DNA of 64,000 nt, from positions 6,572,001 through 6,636,000 of the forward strand of contig CM082587.2 in the NCBI GenBank assembly GCA_040954595.2, in the 5' to 3' direction. Positions 47,690-59,620 of this stretch are shown piece by piece. The notes under the pieces are model-generated. The model saw only the letters and a program-made list of their open reading frames with translations. It had not been told where the DNA came from and did no database searches. The translations under genes and the position numbers were made by a program. Source of the DNA: Balanoglossus misakiensis (lineage: Eukaryota > Hemichordata). Every line of letters starts with the position of its first letter. Positions within the stretch are counted from its first letter, which is position 1.

Positions 47690-48451
47690 ATGATTGAGGT
47701 GACGTGTAACGACCGTCTGGGAAAGAAAGTGAGGGTCAAGTGCAAGTATCCTTGGCAACAAACCAATAACACCTTGGAAGGAAATAGAAGGTCAATTGCT
47801 TGTTTGTATGATGTGCCATTTTTGTCGTTGTGTTTACACAGGTGTGTGGGAATGTAACGCTCAATTGCCAAAAGCCCAACACAATCATCAACATGGGTAC
47901 GTGCATGATGTGGCGTTTCATGATTAGTGAAATGAATATGAGTTTGTAGTTGACAACATGGAATATACTGTAACATTAATGTGTGTGATTGTGAAGGGCT
48001 GTGAAACATGAAATTAGATTAGAGTGCCACGCTTGCTTTGTAGAATATCTGAAACTTCCTGCTTAGGTTGGTACCTGTTGAAGTTCTATTTCTAAAATTG
48101 TGGGCTCGTAGTTTTTCTTAACTGTGTGTCTATCAGTGAAGATGATACCATCGGTGATCTGAAGAAACTAGTGGCAGCGCAGACCGGAACAAGACCCGAG
48201 AAAGTCGTCATCAAGAAATGGTACACCATCTACAAGGACCACATCACGTTAGCAGATTGTATCCTTTGACATTGTAGAGAGCCCTCTGTGGCTGAGACCG
48301 TAGTACTTTTGTTTTCAGATCGTTCTTGGGATGGTCCTCTCTCTCTCTGATGGTATTGGCAGTACAGTAGCGCATGTTGTTTATATTTCTTGACTCTTTT
48401 CTCGCAGATGAGATCAAAGACGGCATGAATTTGGAACTTTACTACAAGTGA
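47690..48451 (+). CDS. ubl5: ubiquitin-like protein 5 (UBL5 / Hub1)
   Basis: Three coding exons (47690-47745, 48137-48258, 48408-48451) give exactly 73 residues, the length of the family. The protein starts [18 protein letters not shown] and ends [15 protein letters not shown]. It keeps the C-terminal Tyr-Tyr plus one residue, rather than the Gly-Gly of conjugating ubiquitins. Asp22, which in Hub1 contacts HIND motifs of the spliceosomal proteins Snu66/Prp38, is present. UBL5 works noncovalently in pre-mRNA splicing and has further roles in mitochondrial stress signalling and the Fanconi pathway. The acceptor at 47660 lies 29 bases before the ATG, so an upstream untranslated exon is likely. 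The last residue is Lys instead of the Gln of the human protein. Confidence 0.97.
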
Positions 48452-48854
48452 CTTACGGCAAGGGATCAGTTTGGGAAAACACCATATCATAGACCCATCC
48501 CCTTTTTCCCAGTGTTCATTGCAGGATGGATGATGTTGCATGTCAAGAGTTGACCTATGACCTCAAGACAGCATAGCAACCAAACCAGGATGGGGTGGAA
48601 TTGATAATGACTCAAGTTTTGAACAGATCTGTTTATTTTCTCAGTTTTTTTTTCCTTTTCCTTTGAACTTATTGATCATTTTCGTGTTTTAATTTTCAAT
48701 CATGTAATGTAAAGTAAATGTTGTGTTTGTACTGGGCATTTGCATCTCGCCTGATGCCATCAAACATTCGCCACTTCATGAAATGTGAAATCTCTCAAAT
48801 TCTGAGTGAGATATTCAGAATCATTGCCATCTCTATACATTTGATCATTTATAG

Positions 48855-48860
48855 AATAAA
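48855..48860 (+). terminator. possible poly(A) signal of ubl5
   Basis: AATAAA about 400 bases after the stop. No nearer canonical signal is evident, so the 3' UTR would be long for such a small gene. Confidence 0.4.
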
Positions 48861-49468
48861 AATAAGAACATTATTTTGCTCCATGCAAGTGAGCATGATT
48901 ATTATAACTGAAACAGTAAGATGTGGTCTTCAACTAGGAGGAGTTGAAACTTCAATGGAAAATTAGGAAGGAAGGATGTCTGCCTACGAAGACACATTGT
49001 AATATTGACTGGTGAAATTACAACAGAAGTGGTCGTACTGGTGTGCCATGTTTATATAATGAAGATGTTTGTATACCACCAGCATCGTGTTCTGATTATC
49101 TACAGCCAGCTACTCTTGTTTTCTGGTGATCCTGTGTCTTTTATGGCAGATTTTTGTGTTCGCGATTTTGTATGCCAGTTGACAACCGGATATATACCAT
49201 ACCACACGGCTGTTGTAACTTAGACCAACATCTATGCAGCGTACTGCTGGTATTCTCTATACAGATCTGCAGACAAAACCAGAAATTCTAGTGCCTTGTG
49301 AGCCCGATCACGATCTAAAGTCTGCCTTTTGTTGTCTTTTGTCACGTTTTAAATCTCAAATAATGGTCGATAAACTGAGATAATTTCCGCCCTCCTACAC
49401 TTAATGGTACGTCACAATGTGAAACCCTGGTGCTATGGTAACGCTAACTATTTGGTGGGAAATACAGC

Positions 49469-49649
49469 TATAAATAGCTTTAGTGGTCCTGGCCAGTCAG
49501 TAGTGGGTTGACCCCTGACCCCGTTGACAGGACGTGCTTTTGACTGAACACCAGACGGACTTTGTTATGCAAAGACTAGCGTCCCAGAGTTTGAGTATAC
49601 AACACAAGAGGGTAGCGTTGGAGATTGACGTGGAAAGACTACGAAAAAG
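49469..49649 (+). CDS. candidate TATA-driven first coding exon, unrecognised
   Basis: TATAAATA (49469-49476) is followed by ATG at 49567. A 27-codon frame with a coding-like helical pattern (ALEIDVERLRKR at its end) runs to a possible donor (CGAAAAAG followed by GTAGTC at 49650), phase 2. The charged, leucine-spaced peptide faintly resembles the N-terminal helix of a G-protein gamma subunit, but I could not find the matching second exon with its C-terminal prenylation motif. Treat it as an unidentified candidate. Confidence 0.2.
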
Positions 49650-50327
49650 GTAGTCCGTGGTCGAGGAGTCTAGAATGTAGTGGGTGTAAATTCAGATGTA
49701 AATTTCGTTAAATTATTTGGCTACCAGTGGTTATAAATTCCCAATATTGCCAACTTAATAGTTTACAGGAATTTTCTCAATTTTCGTGTTTTCTTGCAAG
49801 AGATGCACAATAGAAACACGACTTTTTTCATGCGACTTTTCTTCTCTATAAAAACAACAAGGACCGTTTGAAAGAAAAATGAAGTAGAAACGTCCTATTT
49901 AGGAACCTTTCACGAAAATGTCGAATTTGATGTACGCTATGAGTTGCCCCGTGTTTACTGTGATAGTCCAAGTTACACTAACGCTGTTTCCGGCTGTGAA
50001 TTATATCCCGGACTATAGATAGTACAGTATGAATACTGGGTGTGGTCAATCACGTTTCACTATTAAAATGGGTCGATCGTATAGGCAAGAGAAAGAATTG
50101 ATACGGTCCATAGCTTCGTATGCGTGGAGTCGCAACAACAGGATTCATACGACACTCAAGACGCAAAATATCTACGTCACCGGTATTCACAAACACCGAC
50201 AATTTAATTAAAAGTACAGTTTAGGAATTTAGCCGACATTTATACTACATCGATTAAACAACTTTAAATCATTGTTTTCGTGTTCGATCGATAATTCCTG
50301 CATGCTATACACCACGATCAAACTCAC

Positions 50328-50567
50328 ACGGTGGCTCAAAATAAATAGACCGTATCCAAGCTTTTGTGCCTGAAGTGTTTCATGGGGTCGGCGACATCCA
50401 TAATATACGCTGCGACCCATTGGACAGTTGTTGTTCGCGTTGCAATCGATCTGATCATGGAGTTGCCCCGTGATCTGATTAAAACACCCTTGAAAGTCTT
50501 GACAGAGCGGGTCAAACACAAAAAGGGGACGGCCGTGATGCGCATATTTTACTTGGGTGAACTTCAT
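50328..50567 (-). CDS. weak candidate exon, cysteine-containing
   Basis: This 80-codon frame begins MKFTQVKYAHHGRP, contains five cysteines (in CQDFQGC, DCNANNNC and YYGCRR), and ends at a good donor on the - strand (CCACCGT followed by GTGAGT). It has no signal peptide, and an in-frame stop lies just before the ATG. I do not recognise it; it may be chance. Confidence 0.12.
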
Positions 50568-51729
50568 TTGTAGTTAATACCAGTGGAGGAATGTGTAATC
50601 GAGGATGTGGGAAATGAATAAACGACAGCGTTTTTTCCGGCATTAAAACAGGTTGCCGTGGATACCAAGTTTTGGGTGCTGATGTATGGGAGCAGGGATG
50701 GACGTAAGGAATTACTATAGATAGGTATTGTTGCAAGATACAGACTGTGTTTGGGCGTTACGCTTGGACGAAAAAGTTAAACATCAAAATGCCTGGTCCA
50801 GAATAAATGCACCAAGCCTAAGCCTATTAATATACAGAACACGTTTTCAAAATTTACCGACTTTGTGCCACCGGTGCCGTTTCATGTGCGATCAAAGACT
50901 TCTTTCCTTTTCTGTATACATGTCTGCAGTAAACGTGAAAGTGAAAGGGTTTGCAAGCGATGAATTCATTAAACTATCTAACGAATCTGGTCAGTTTTCC
51001 TAACATCCCCAGAATCGACAGCCCGTGTCAATTGTCATGGTGGAACATTGAACCAACATCAAGGAACCAGATTTCGCGTAATATTTCTCCTTTCTTTTTA
51101 CAAGAAGCAGTCAAAAAGCGGGATAGATAATTGGCTGTTAGTTATGGAACGTGTTTATTATGCGTGTTTATTATGCATGCCTCTGTCGCCAGCTGCACGA
51201 GGAAATGTTCCGTGTTTTCAGAACGAGGAAGGGATGTCGTGCGGCGAAAAAAAAGCCGTTCATGTAAATACATGCATGTACCGCCACAATACAACTAAAG
51301 TACCGCCACGCCAACTGCGTATTCGTACTTAGTGTTGGTTTCCTGTGTTCGGCGAAATGTGTTTTAGTCATAACAGTTCGCGGTTGTAATATGGTCATTT
51401 GAGTGACCATTCAGTAGCCACTATGTAATCAGATTGCGGCCCGTAGGCCTAATCCCAGAGAAAAACCACAGTTGGTTTCCGAAACTTTTCAAGTGATGTT
51501 TTACTGAAAAAAAATAATTCAGTCACTAGCCTGAGCATGCATACATGCATGCGCAACGCTAACAAACGCGTATATAGTATGGCATAAAATTAAAGTCCGG
51601 GTTAATTAAATCATAGACTTCTACGGTCAAAAAATACACGTGGAGACAATCTCAATGTGACGTATTTATTTCGCAAAGAACAATAGCAAACGTCACCGAT
51701 TAGCAAGGTCAAGTTGGCTAGGGAGTACA

Positions 51730-51737
51730 TGACGTCA
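51730..51737. promoter_or_regulatory. full CRE palindrome at the promoter of the 1000-residue gene
   Basis: TGACGTCA overlaps a TATA-like CATAAAGG and lies about 147 bases upstream of the start codon at 51884. CREB/ATF factors bind this palindrome, and its place close to a likely start site supports function. Confidence 0.4.
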
Positions 51738-51883
51738 TAAAGGTGTTGTTCGATGGGCCTGGCTAGGTGCGCTTGACATGTTGATTTCAGTGTATGGAGT
51801 TCGCACGGTGACAGTGCAGTGCGGATCGCGGAGTGAAATTGTGTGAATTTTCCTCGTTATTCTCTCTGATTTGTCACGAAAGA

Positions 51884-54800
51884 ATGGGTTGTGCGTGCTC
51901 CGCATGTGATGGAGGTAAGTTACATCGAAATGTGTGGAAAAAATCGTGAGTTCACGAGTAACATGACCGCGATGAAGTGTTTGAGCTGTATGTGTGTGTG
52001 CTGCCTTGGTTCATGCGTTATTTCTAATCTGTGCCACCCGGGCCGATCGATATCCCATATACCGGTACTTGTAGTACGTCGATCGCTCTAATACTGTTTA
52101 TACATTTAGTGTACAATTTCTAGACAAGCATATTTTAGTGCCTCTGGTTTCGTTGTGGCTAGGTTTCGTCACGTCCCAGATGATACCACAGTAGTGAAAT
52201 CATCGTCGTGCAGGTCAGCTGTACTTTCTAATCGTCATGACAACAAGTGTACTGTATTGTATATATCGTTTCTAGGTTGCAGTCTTGTCAATATTTTCAT
52301 CAACGAAACCCCGAAGTAGATGTAAAGTGGTACTACGTCCATGTATTGCTACTATAAATTTGTTTCTTGTGATCGTACCAGCCAGTAATCATATATACCC
52401 AGGGTAAATGAATGGGAGTTTTAGTGTTCACTTACAACCCCCGTGACAAAACCCAGCGAAAGATAATAAAAATGGCTTAGAGATAGGGAACAACTGGATT
52501 GATAGATATTGAGAATCTGTTTTAATGAAATAACGTAAATACATGTAACAACTTAAAGCAACAGGTGGGCTGGCCAGACAGTGAAGTGTCACCCCATTCC
52601 CGATTCGCCTTTTCATTTGTCTGTCACAGGGTACCATACATAATGTAGTTTGGTAACAGTTATACATTTTACTGTACTCTGAGTTAGTACAAGGTGATGA
52701 AAATTCCGGAAAATGATACTGTTTGATTTTTTTTTCTATCAAAAGAACAATGTACCGGTATATTATAGGCCCTGACTATTTGTATCTAATGTGTGTCACA
52801 CTCCAAAGTGTTTACTTGTCAACTTGGAGTGTTGTATTGAAGCAGCAACAATAGACATTGTGTGGGGAAGGTTCTGTCAGACCTCTGAGCTTTGTCTCAA
52901 TTGTTGTTTGTCTGTACAATTGTGCAACACTTCAATTGGCATTTTAAAATCGTCCTGGGAATCCAGAATTTACCTGGTGGTAATTGTGGTGAGAAGTACC
53001 AAGCGTAAACATCGGTTTCATTTTGTGAAGAGTGGGAGGTTGAAGTGTTTGCGCTGATACTGATAGTAGATCAGAGAATGTTACTCAGATAACGTGATTT
53101 AATTAAACACCAGGTAAAAATACTGATGGCATGTCGCAGTAGTCCCTTCTGTAAATAGGAAAACATGTCCACGACAATAGGAATTAACAAAATGTGATTG
53201 ATTTCAATGTATATGCTACTATGTAATCTCGTTTGTATGGAAAGATTACTATATGTTTGCATCAAGTTTTACGATAAAAAAATTATTGCAAAGTATAATA
53301 TATTAATTAACACTCAGCACTAAATTCTAGGTTTGGTTTGATAGACAATGTGAGTCATGATAATGATTGCCCCCCCCCCCTAATTTAATACTTAAGACAT
53401 CCTGGATTCCTGTAAGACTGCTCACATTTCTTAGCATCCTCACACTTGTCCATCATCGAAGTCTCGTAAACGTTAACTGTGTTTGATTTAGCGATTCTCA
53501 GCAAACCACCTGTTGAAAAGTTTCGCTTTGAATACCTGGAACAAAGCCAGAGTGAAATGAAAGTACGGCAGTATTATCAATTGTCAGAATAATTGACAAC
53601 CACTGAGATTCCACGCTTTAAAACAAATATCCTGCCTGAGAATTTCTGATCTGCTTGACTTCTCTCAACGTGCCGTTCTACACTCAACAGTAACATGTCC
53701 ACAAAACCAGTACGGGCATGACTATTTGTTTCTCGTCAGTTTATCAGTATATCATTATATCATTATTTGCTCATGCCTGACCCTTTGCATCTTTATGGTA
53801 TCTGAGTTTTATTGAAACTGGGCTGGCAAAAGATTTGTTTGCTCAAACTGTTGATTCACCAGTTCTCCTTAGATAATGTCTAGAATCCATCCTTGAAGCC
53901 TGTTCTCAGCTGGTGTTCCCTCTTGTGGGATCAAAGTATTGATTAATCAATTGTTCTGGCAGAGATTTACAGAATAGAGTCCATTCAGCCTCGCCATTGT
54001 GGTGTACGTATCCGGTTGTGGAGAGAGCAGAATCTCCTGGGATGCTGATTTAACGACTGTTTGAACTGTTTTCCGGATTCGAGATCAGTCGACTGATGTA
54101 ATAGCCAGTTTAACTGAACTGTTTAGGTCAGAGGTCATGGCACCAGGCTGCAGCTGAGAGATTTTGGCAACTGTACTTCAATCAGAGACAGTAGATTGAA
54201 GCTTCTACTCAGTAATCTCCAAGAATCAAACAAGTGTCAAAAGTGCGTTTGAGTAATGTCATGTTGAATCAAGTTATGTCCAGGGACTTTGGCTTTTATT
54301 CAGTGACAATACAGTTATGCGACTGTGGTCATCTACTTCGTTCTGACATTTTGACATGGTCTGTGCAAACAGTGTGATTAGTGTGTCAGACTTTAAATGA
54401 CACATTTGGAATCATTCCAGTATGTCACCTGCGGTTGTAATGGCCGTGCCTACGTATGAATGCTTGTGAGTGACATTTATTACAGTGCTACAAAAATATG
54501 TAATAATTATTAATAAGTATCATTGTAACTTGGACTGCTTAACTGAGCTTTGTAAGAATGTGTGTGTGTGCATCACTGATTCCTGCTTCCTCAAATTTTG
54601 GCCAAATTTTTATGCCTTTCAGCCCATGGGTTCAAACGAGAAGAAATTTAGTTCAAAAGTGAAAAGGGGATATTAAATTTTCATAAACTTCTTTTGATGA
54701 GATCTGCAGAAAAGAGCAGGCCAAGTCTCATTTTACTGGAAGGGTACTGTACTTTTGAAATACAATCTGTCCTCGCGATGGTCCGGGGAGGGATCATGGT

Positions 54801-57800
54801 TAAATTAAGGGAAATACATTATGTCCTCGCAATGTTTAGTTAAGGGAAATACTTGTATTCAGCAATGAGAAGAGAAAGGATTAAACAACAGCTAAGAAAC
54901 TGTGACTCGTCACCGCAAAAATGCCAAGGTCGGCCGTCTGTCTCTGTCAAGGCAGTCTTAAATATCCATGCAAATTACTTGTATGTAGTCAGTGACAGAA
55001 GTACTATACATTCACACGGGTGAGCAGTTTTTGCAAAGTAAAGCAACTGTTGATGACAGGAGTGTAGAGTTAGCTAAGGTGTGGCAAGTTAATGAACCGT
55101 GATACGTCCAATATCACCTTGGCTCATGGTCATGAGCAAGGCTGTAAAATAACACTAATGAAGTTTATAAACCAGTCTTTGATTGAAAAGGACTCAATGT
55201 AAATACTGTAAAACGGGTTATTTTCGCGAGCAATAAATTTTCACGAAATACGCGAGAGCCAACGAAACACAAACATAAAAAGTCGCGTAAAAACATTTTT
55301 CGGAGATAGCGATGCAGTGAAATAAGAGAACGCGAAAATAAATCCTCGCGTAACAGTTGCCTTTTCTGATATGGTGGAAATTTCCTGTCGTGAAAATAAC
55401 GCGTTTTACAGTAGCTTCCTACCCAACTTTATGTTCATTGCAATTATACTCCAGGTGGAATTTTTAAGTGCTCACTTTTCAAGTTGAATTTATCTGACAG
55501 CATTTCTATTTATTTTTTGGGTTCTGTAGCTGCGCCTCCCACTCAAAAACGTGACACAACTTTGAAAGTTGATATGAATCGGCGACTTGACGCAGCTCAG
55601 AAAAGACGTAAGAGTATCGACCGAAGACACAACGAGTCAACTCACAAAGCCAAGGTAGAAGAATATCGTTGCATTTTGCTCTCAATTAATGTATTATGTT
55701 TTGGTTACAATACTTTGATTCGGTACGTCTGTATCACACTGAACTTTGACGTTCACTCTCACAGTAAGACTTACGCTATGTTCGATTTTACTCTTTTTCA
55801 TTCAGCAAATCTCGGACCATGCCCTTGAAGAAAAGGAACGTCTGTCCATGTCTGTGAGGTCTTCAAAACATCGGCACCAAAATGGAGTCATCCCTATCAA
55901 CCAATCCGAGCCAGGTAAAGGCAGTTGTGGTTGAAACTATAGAAATCAGAAGATACTTGTATACATTTTATACACTTTCTATAATTTTCTGGTTGGTTCA
56001 CTCGTATAATAGAGGGGTGTATAATGAGAACAGTATCTGAGTCAAAATAGAAAGCAGTCACAATCTGAAGACTAAATCTTAACTAGTCGCCAGTTTTCAA
56101 GATTTTAAGGGCCCTAATTGTGTTGACTGAAAAATAGAGTAGATTGACATTTGTAGTAATTTTATGATCTCACAGCTCAGGCATGGGGAGGTACACCTGA
56201 TGTTAGGAAAGATAGTATGCCAGCAACTGAGACTGAAGCTGTGGTAGGTGAAGCTAGGGTAGAAAGCAAACCGCCTGAGGTAGGCAGTGTTGAAGCTGAG
56301 CCAGTCAGGGTTGCGGATGAGGCAGGTGGTAGCACAGAGCAGGAACAGACTGAAATTGCAGGAGAGGTTAGGGACGACGCAGGAGTTCATGACGCAGCCA
56401 TAGGGAAAGATCGAGACGGAAGTAAGATTCTGATTGGGAATGAGGGTCAGGGCGGAGAGGAGGGTGTTGACGGAAGTGTGGGGAGAAAAGAATCAGTGGC
56501 TGATGAGGCGGAAGCCGTGATAGAAAAGAGTGCGGAAAAGCTCGCGGAGGAGGTGCTCGCGGCAGGGGACACGGAGAAAGGTGGAGAAGAGACGGAGAGC
56601 GAGGGACTGGAGAAAGAAGCCCAGAAAACAGAGAGTGAAGAGCTGCGCGAGAAAATCGAGGAAGACAAGTTGATCGCCGAGATTCTGTCGTCCAATCCAG
56701 CGAGTCAGGTGGCTCTGGTCGCGACGCGGTCGGACACTTCGGCCACTAAAGGCAGCCCCAGAACAACGCCCAGGGGCAGTCGTCCAGGAACACCTCGCAA
56801 GACGAGTTCCATGGCGCCCGTGGCCTCCTCTGTGGCCCCTCTGGGAGACGACAGTGCGATTGCGGAGTCCCTAAGTCCGACGAAAGCTCAATCGAGAACG
56901 AGTCGTCCGGATAGCCCTCGTCCCGGTAGCCCGGATCCCGCTCTTCTGAAAACCAAATCGACTTTCAGCTCCAGGTACGGGATGCTGGAACCCCGTGCGG
57001 TCAGCCCAGTGCCAGAGGTCGACAGTCTACCGCAGCTCTCTCCCAGGGGCAGCTTCCAAGTAAGCGATGAGAAGTCATCGGCTCCCACGTCTTCTGCCGT
57101 TGCTAAGATCTCCTCCGCAGAGATCGTCTTTGAAAAGGGAACGTCTCGCGAGGATTCAGTACCGGAAGTCACCCTGGAAGACTACAAGAGGCCAGGCAGT
57201 CCGGTGCCTCCTGACAGTGAGGAACGACTGAAGCCTGCAGCTGCGAGTCCCAGCCCCAAAACGAGCAAGGAGGCACTGACACCGACTGGCAGTCCGGTAC
57301 AAGCCTGGAGCAAGGAACAACTGAAAACAGCTGCCAGTCCAGTTGCTGCAGGGAGCCAGGAACTGGTGCAGCCAGTTGCCAGTCCAGCGCCATTAGGTAG
57401 TCAGGAGCAGTTGAAACCAGCAACCAGCGCAGTGCCGACAGGAAGCCAGGGTGAGCTCAAATATGCTGGCAGTGCAGTTCCAGCGGGGAGCCAGGAACAG
57501 TTGAAACCAGCAACCAGTCAACTGCCAGCAGGGAGCCAAGAGGAACTTGTATCTGCTGCCAGTGCAGTTCATGCAGGGAGCCAGGAACTAGCACAACCAT
57601 CTGCCAGTCCAGTGCCCACGGAAAGTCAAGAGCAGTTGAAACCAACTACCAGTCCAGTGCCTGTAGGTAGCCAGGAACACCTGAAACCAGAGAGCCAGGA
57701 TCAATTGAAGCCAGCTGCCAGTCCAGTGCCAGTAGGAAGCCAGGAACAGCTGCTACCAACTGCCAGTCCAACACCAGCATCGGCTGATCCAGCGTCGCAG

Positions 57801-59064
57801 CAAGATGTTATTCAGTGCGAAAGAGTGAAATCACTAATTGATGCAGAGCATCGACCTCCCACTCCACCACCGCCAACTTTGAGCCGTTCAAGTAGCCTCC
57901 AAATTCCTTCAGAGGTTTTTGGTACTGGAGCCACATCACCAGGTCTGAAATCATCGTTTGTACAACCGGTGAGTCAAGAGCCCAGTGTCCAAAGTGTGAA
58001 AGATGCACTTGATGGTGCCAAGAGTACTGGAAGTATAAAGCCAAATTCAGCGAGCAATGTCAGTTCTCTTGCAGCTGCTGACTTGAAATCGAGCGCTTCT
58101 GGTCCAAAATCTGGCATAGCCAGTAACAAAGGGAGCTCAACCAGTGCTAAATCCACTTCCGCAAAAATGAAATCTAGTTCTGCTAGCATGAAGGCCTCTT
58201 CTACCAGCACCAAAGCCAGTGCCACAAATGCCAAAGTCAGCTTCACCAGTGCCAGAGCCAGCAGCACCAATAAAAAGGCCAGTGCCACCAGTGCCAGGGT
58301 CAGTGTCACCAGTGCTAAAGCCAGTACCACCAGCACCAAAGCCAGTGCCAAAACCAGTAACACTAGTGCAAAGACCAGTAATACCAGTGCAAAAGCCAGT
58401 GCCACCAGCACCAAAGCCAAAACCAGTAACACCAGCACAAAGGCTAGTAATACCAGTGCAAAAACCAGTACCACCAGTGCCAAAGGCAGTAGAACCAGTG
58501 CAAAAACCAGTACCACCAGTGCCAGTGTTAAGAGGCAGAGCATTTCCAGCCTGAAGTCAAAGAGTAGTGAGAAATCTTTAAAAGGAGCAAGTTCTAAGGG
58601 CCAATCAAAAGACTCCAAAACGAGTGTCTCCAGTACAAACAAGAGCGTATCTGTATCCAAAGACCTTGACAGTGGACCGCCCGAGGACAAGTCATCTGAT
58701 GCTGAAAACGAACAGCTGATGTCAATCGCAGTGGATCCTCGTCCAAGTGTGGACATAGTCATCGATGAATGCAGTCCAAATAAACTGTCTGATGCCTCTC
58801 TTGCCTCAGGTAGAGCTAATAATAGATAATGCTTACTAGGGTACTTCATATCAGCCTTGTGTTATTGCATGCAAAATAAAATTATTGACAATGTAGAGCA
58901 GGGACCCACAAGGACACTTGGCTCATGGCCTAAATGCATCCTTGATTCTCTTTCTTTCAGAAGGGAAGAATTCGGCATCATCGTCCGATACGAGACAAAA
59001 TGCCTGGGAAGAGACGAATGGAAATGCTGGAGTCACGCAGTCGGATTCCAAGCACTCGTCGTAA
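51884..59064 (+). CDS. unrecognised disordered protein, probably N-myristoylated and palmitoylated, with internal repeats
   Basis: Five coding exons (51884-51914, 55530-55654, 55806-55914, 56176-58809, 58961-59064) give exactly 1000 residues, all junctions GT-AG and in frame. The N-terminus MGCACSACDG combines Gly2 (myristoylation) with Cys3, Cys5 and Cys8 (palmitoylation). A basic patch KRRKSIDRR (35-43) includes an RRKS kinase site and could hold the protein at membranes. Residues about 103-240 are acidic, Glu/Ala-rich. Next come Ser-Pro/Arg-Pro segments (SRPGTPRK, SRPDSPRPGSP). Residues 461-626 carry 15-residue repeats (GSQEQLKPATSAVPT type), and about 736-877 carry short Lys/Ala/Ser/Thr repeats (TSAKAS, TSTKAS). 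No folded domain is seen. The lipid-anchor-plus-disorder layout recalls MARCKS, GAP-43, BASP1 or AKAP12 proteins, but I see no homology, so function is unknown. Confidence 0.85.
53385..53535 (-). CDS. candidate terminal exon antisense in intron 1 of the 1000-residue gene
   Basis: On the - strand an acceptor with a good pyrimidine tract (TCTGGCTTTGTTCCAG) precedes an exon that stays open for 49 codons to TAA. It begins YSKRNFSTGG and includes VYETSMMDKCEDAKKC and NPGCLKY, with three cysteines near the end. The composition looks like real protein and not like translated spacer. I found no upstream exon ending in the required phase (two bases of a codon), and I do not recognise the family. The R-N-F-S motif could be a mitochondrial presequence end (inference). 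Confidence 0.3.
55204..55413. mobile_element. MITE-like element with TACTGTAAAACG ends
   Basis: The left end TACTGTAAAACG plus GGTTATTTTCGCGAG is the inverse of the right end, GTGAAAATAACG then CGTTTTACAGTA. The 210-bp element is rich in CGCGA motifs and has no coding capacity. Similar short inverted-repeat elements are common in marine invertebrate genomes. It sits in intron 1 of the 1000-residue gene, about 120 bp before exon 2. Confidence 0.75.
57290..57785 (+). repeat. 45-bp coding repeat array
   Basis: About eleven units encode the 15-residue motif GSQEQLKPATSAVPT and variants. One unit is cut short (GSQEHLKP, about 57672), followed directly by ESQDQLKP. The period is a multiple of three, so copy-number change keeps the frame. 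The Ser-Pro and Ser-Ala-Val-Pro positions vary most. Confidence 0.9.
58115..58540 (+). repeat. low-complexity coding repeat (Lys/Ala/Ser/Thr)
   Basis: Imperfect 18-30 bp units such as ACCAGTGCAAAAGCCAGT encode TSAKAS-type peptides with a lysine every six to nine residues. The same DNA keeps other frames open: a 291-codon - strand frame (57974-58849) and a 111-codon + frame are by-products of the repeat. Confidence 0.85.
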
Positions 59065-59199
59065 TCTGCCGTCCTGCTTTTTGACCGGAAAAGAAAATAT
59101 GGACATTTACATGGGAGAGACTAGCTGTGGGTTAAGGGAAACTATGGGGTTAAATTTTAAGTTATTGGCCAACTATGGGAAACGCGTGCAATCACTGCA

Positions 59200-59425
59200 T
59201 GTGTGTGTGTGTGTCTGTGTCTGTGTGTATGTGTGTGTGTATGTATGTGTATGTGTGTGTGGGATTACGTTGAAAAAATTCTGCGTCCAGGGTGTGTGTG
59301 TGGTTCGGGGGGAAAACGGACGGGTAATAGGTCGGTTATTTTGGCTGGGTGAATTGGGGCAGCTGTTAGAGGCTGTAGTCTATGTATGTGTATATATTTT
59401 TCAGGGTTGGGGGAGGGGGGGGGGG
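59200..59425. repeat. TG-rich microsatellite and poly-G tract in the 3' UTR
   Basis: A run of TG with ATG and CTG interruptions covers 59200-59262. A G-rich stretch GGGGGAGGGGGGGGGG lies near 59408-59425. Both fall between the stop codon (59062-59064) and the poly(A) signal at 59615. Confidence 0.85.
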
Positions 59426-59614
59426 TCATCAGGGTACCAAGCTTCAGTCCCATATGAATTTGTAACAAATATGACACTATCAACCATATAAAAGTGAGCA
59501 ATTTTCTCAGAAAAAAAAGCATCAAAAGTCTTGTAATCTGCAATATCGGCGTATCGTTCATTTTCTTTGGTCTCAGCGGCAGTTGCTAAACTCTTCCACT
59601 CTTTGTAAATATGT

Positions 59615-59620
59615 AATAAA
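59615..59620 (+). terminator. poly(A) signal of the 1000-residue gene
   Basis: AATAAA about 550 bases after the stop codon, the first canonical signal downstream. Confidence 0.5.

Noticed and set aside
58219-58554. A 111-codon + frame of Pro/Val/Lys repeats
   Set aside because: An out-of-frame by-product of the same repeat, with no splice support.
57974-58849. A 291-codon open frame on the - strand inside the large repetitive exon
   Set aside because: It is the antisense of the Lys/Ala/Ser/Thr repeat, giving a leucine/valine/alanine low-complexity translation (LALVLV repeats). The repeat keeps several frames open. The + strand frame has splice sites and continuity with flanking exons.
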